NCBI GenBank assembly: GCA_029863665.1
Contig: JAOTUX010000011.1
Coordinates: forward strand, 1 to 12,993
DNA from: Candidatus Nitrosopumilus sp.
GTDB taxonomy: Archaea; Thermoproteota; Nitrososphaeria; Nitrososphaerales; Nitrosopumilaceae
Direction of reading: 5' to 3'
Length of the DNA: 12,993 nt
In this document: positions 12,838 through 12,993 of the stretch, in pieces
Layout of the letters: every line of letters begins with the position of its first letter
Numbering within the stretch: the first letter of the stretch is position 1
The notes under the pieces: generated by a model
Database searches by the model: none
Told to the model about the DNA's origin: nothing
Seen by the model: the letters and a program-made list of their open reading frames with translations, nothing else
Program-made: the position numbers and the translations under genes

Positions 12838-12993
12838 TTTCGATTCTTGGCTTGGTAATCCTAAATGCAAACAAAGTAGTGAGTAGCACCATTGCAAATA
12901 AAAGAATTCCAACTCCTAAATGAATGGCAACTAGAACTGCATGAAGCTTTAGATCAATTACTAGTGCACCTAGTGTAATTTGGGTAACAACAA
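12827..12993 (-). CDS. CtaA/COX15-like membrane protein, C-terminal part only
   Basis: The gene enters from beyond the right edge; 54 residues plus the stop are seen. They begin VVTQITLGALVI, continue through LHAVLVAIHLGVGILLFAMVLLT as a transmembrane helix, and end in a basic FRITKPRIETKT tail. The Q-x-x-LGALV then His-x-x-x...H-x-Gly pattern matches the last helices of heme A synthase (CtaA/COX15), an integral membrane enzyme that makes heme A for cytochrome oxidase. With only the tail in view, other small multi-helix membrane proteins remain possible. Confidence 0.6.
   Translation of the reverse strand, partial: VVTQITLGALVIDLKLHAVLVAIHLGVGILLFAMVLLTTLFAFRITKPRIETKT

Noticed and set aside
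1..12993. CRISPR array or insertion-sequence transposase
   Set aside because: I found no regularly spaced identical repeats with spacers and no transposase-like protein in any frame.

Overview
This window looks like a low-GC archaeal chromosome, most likely a marine ammonia-oxidising thaumarchaeon (Nitrosopumilus-like). The reasons are TATA-like boxes centred about 24-31 bp before many start codons (leaderless or near-leaderless mRNAs), almost no Shine-Dalgarno sequences, several GTG/TTG starts, an archaeal tyrosine integrase beside a tRNA gene, and secreted proteins carrying a Cys...Cys-Val...Arg-Gly-Trp motif that I associate with this group. The taxon is inferred from memory of family features, not from a search.

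Left flank (1-2201) is ordinary chromosome. It holds a small membrane protein on the minus strand, then a class IV aminotransferase (IlvE), a Cys-rich mini-protein, a PseA-like SAM methyltransferase and a 28-codon ORF, all on the plus strand. Right flank (11477-12993) holds tRNA-Lys(CTT), a SRPBCC-domain protein, a secreted/membrane-anchored Ig-like protein, and the 3' end of a CtaA/COX15-like gene running off the window.

The main result is what lies between. The last 18 bp of the tRNA-Lys locus (11478-11495) recur as a perfect direct repeat at 2202-2219. An intact tyrosine recombinase (10139-11395) lies directly beside the tRNA. Together these delimit an integrated element of about 9.28 kb (2202-11495). 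It has no recognisable replication, capsid or transfer genes, so it is probably a degenerate or satellite-type element. Nearly all its genes are on the minus strand.

Element cargo, left to right: a structured three-way-junction sequence (2462-2529); a DUF3800-like protein; a small protein with a C-terminal zinc-binding motif; an HD-domain alarmone-hydrolase-like enzyme; and two operon-like clusters of secreted or membrane proteins plus one large secreted protein with a degenerate cupredoxin domain. Promoter blocks, gene-junction sequences and protein fragments recur between these clusters. At least three places look like deletion or recombination scars where one gene's tail is made from another gene's sequence (7087-7118, 8952-8965, 10139-10202). 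The element appears to carry surface-protein modules that have been duplicated, shuffled and pruned, next to two genes (DUF3800, HD hydrolase) of types often found in mobile or defence contexts. What the system does is not evident from sequence.
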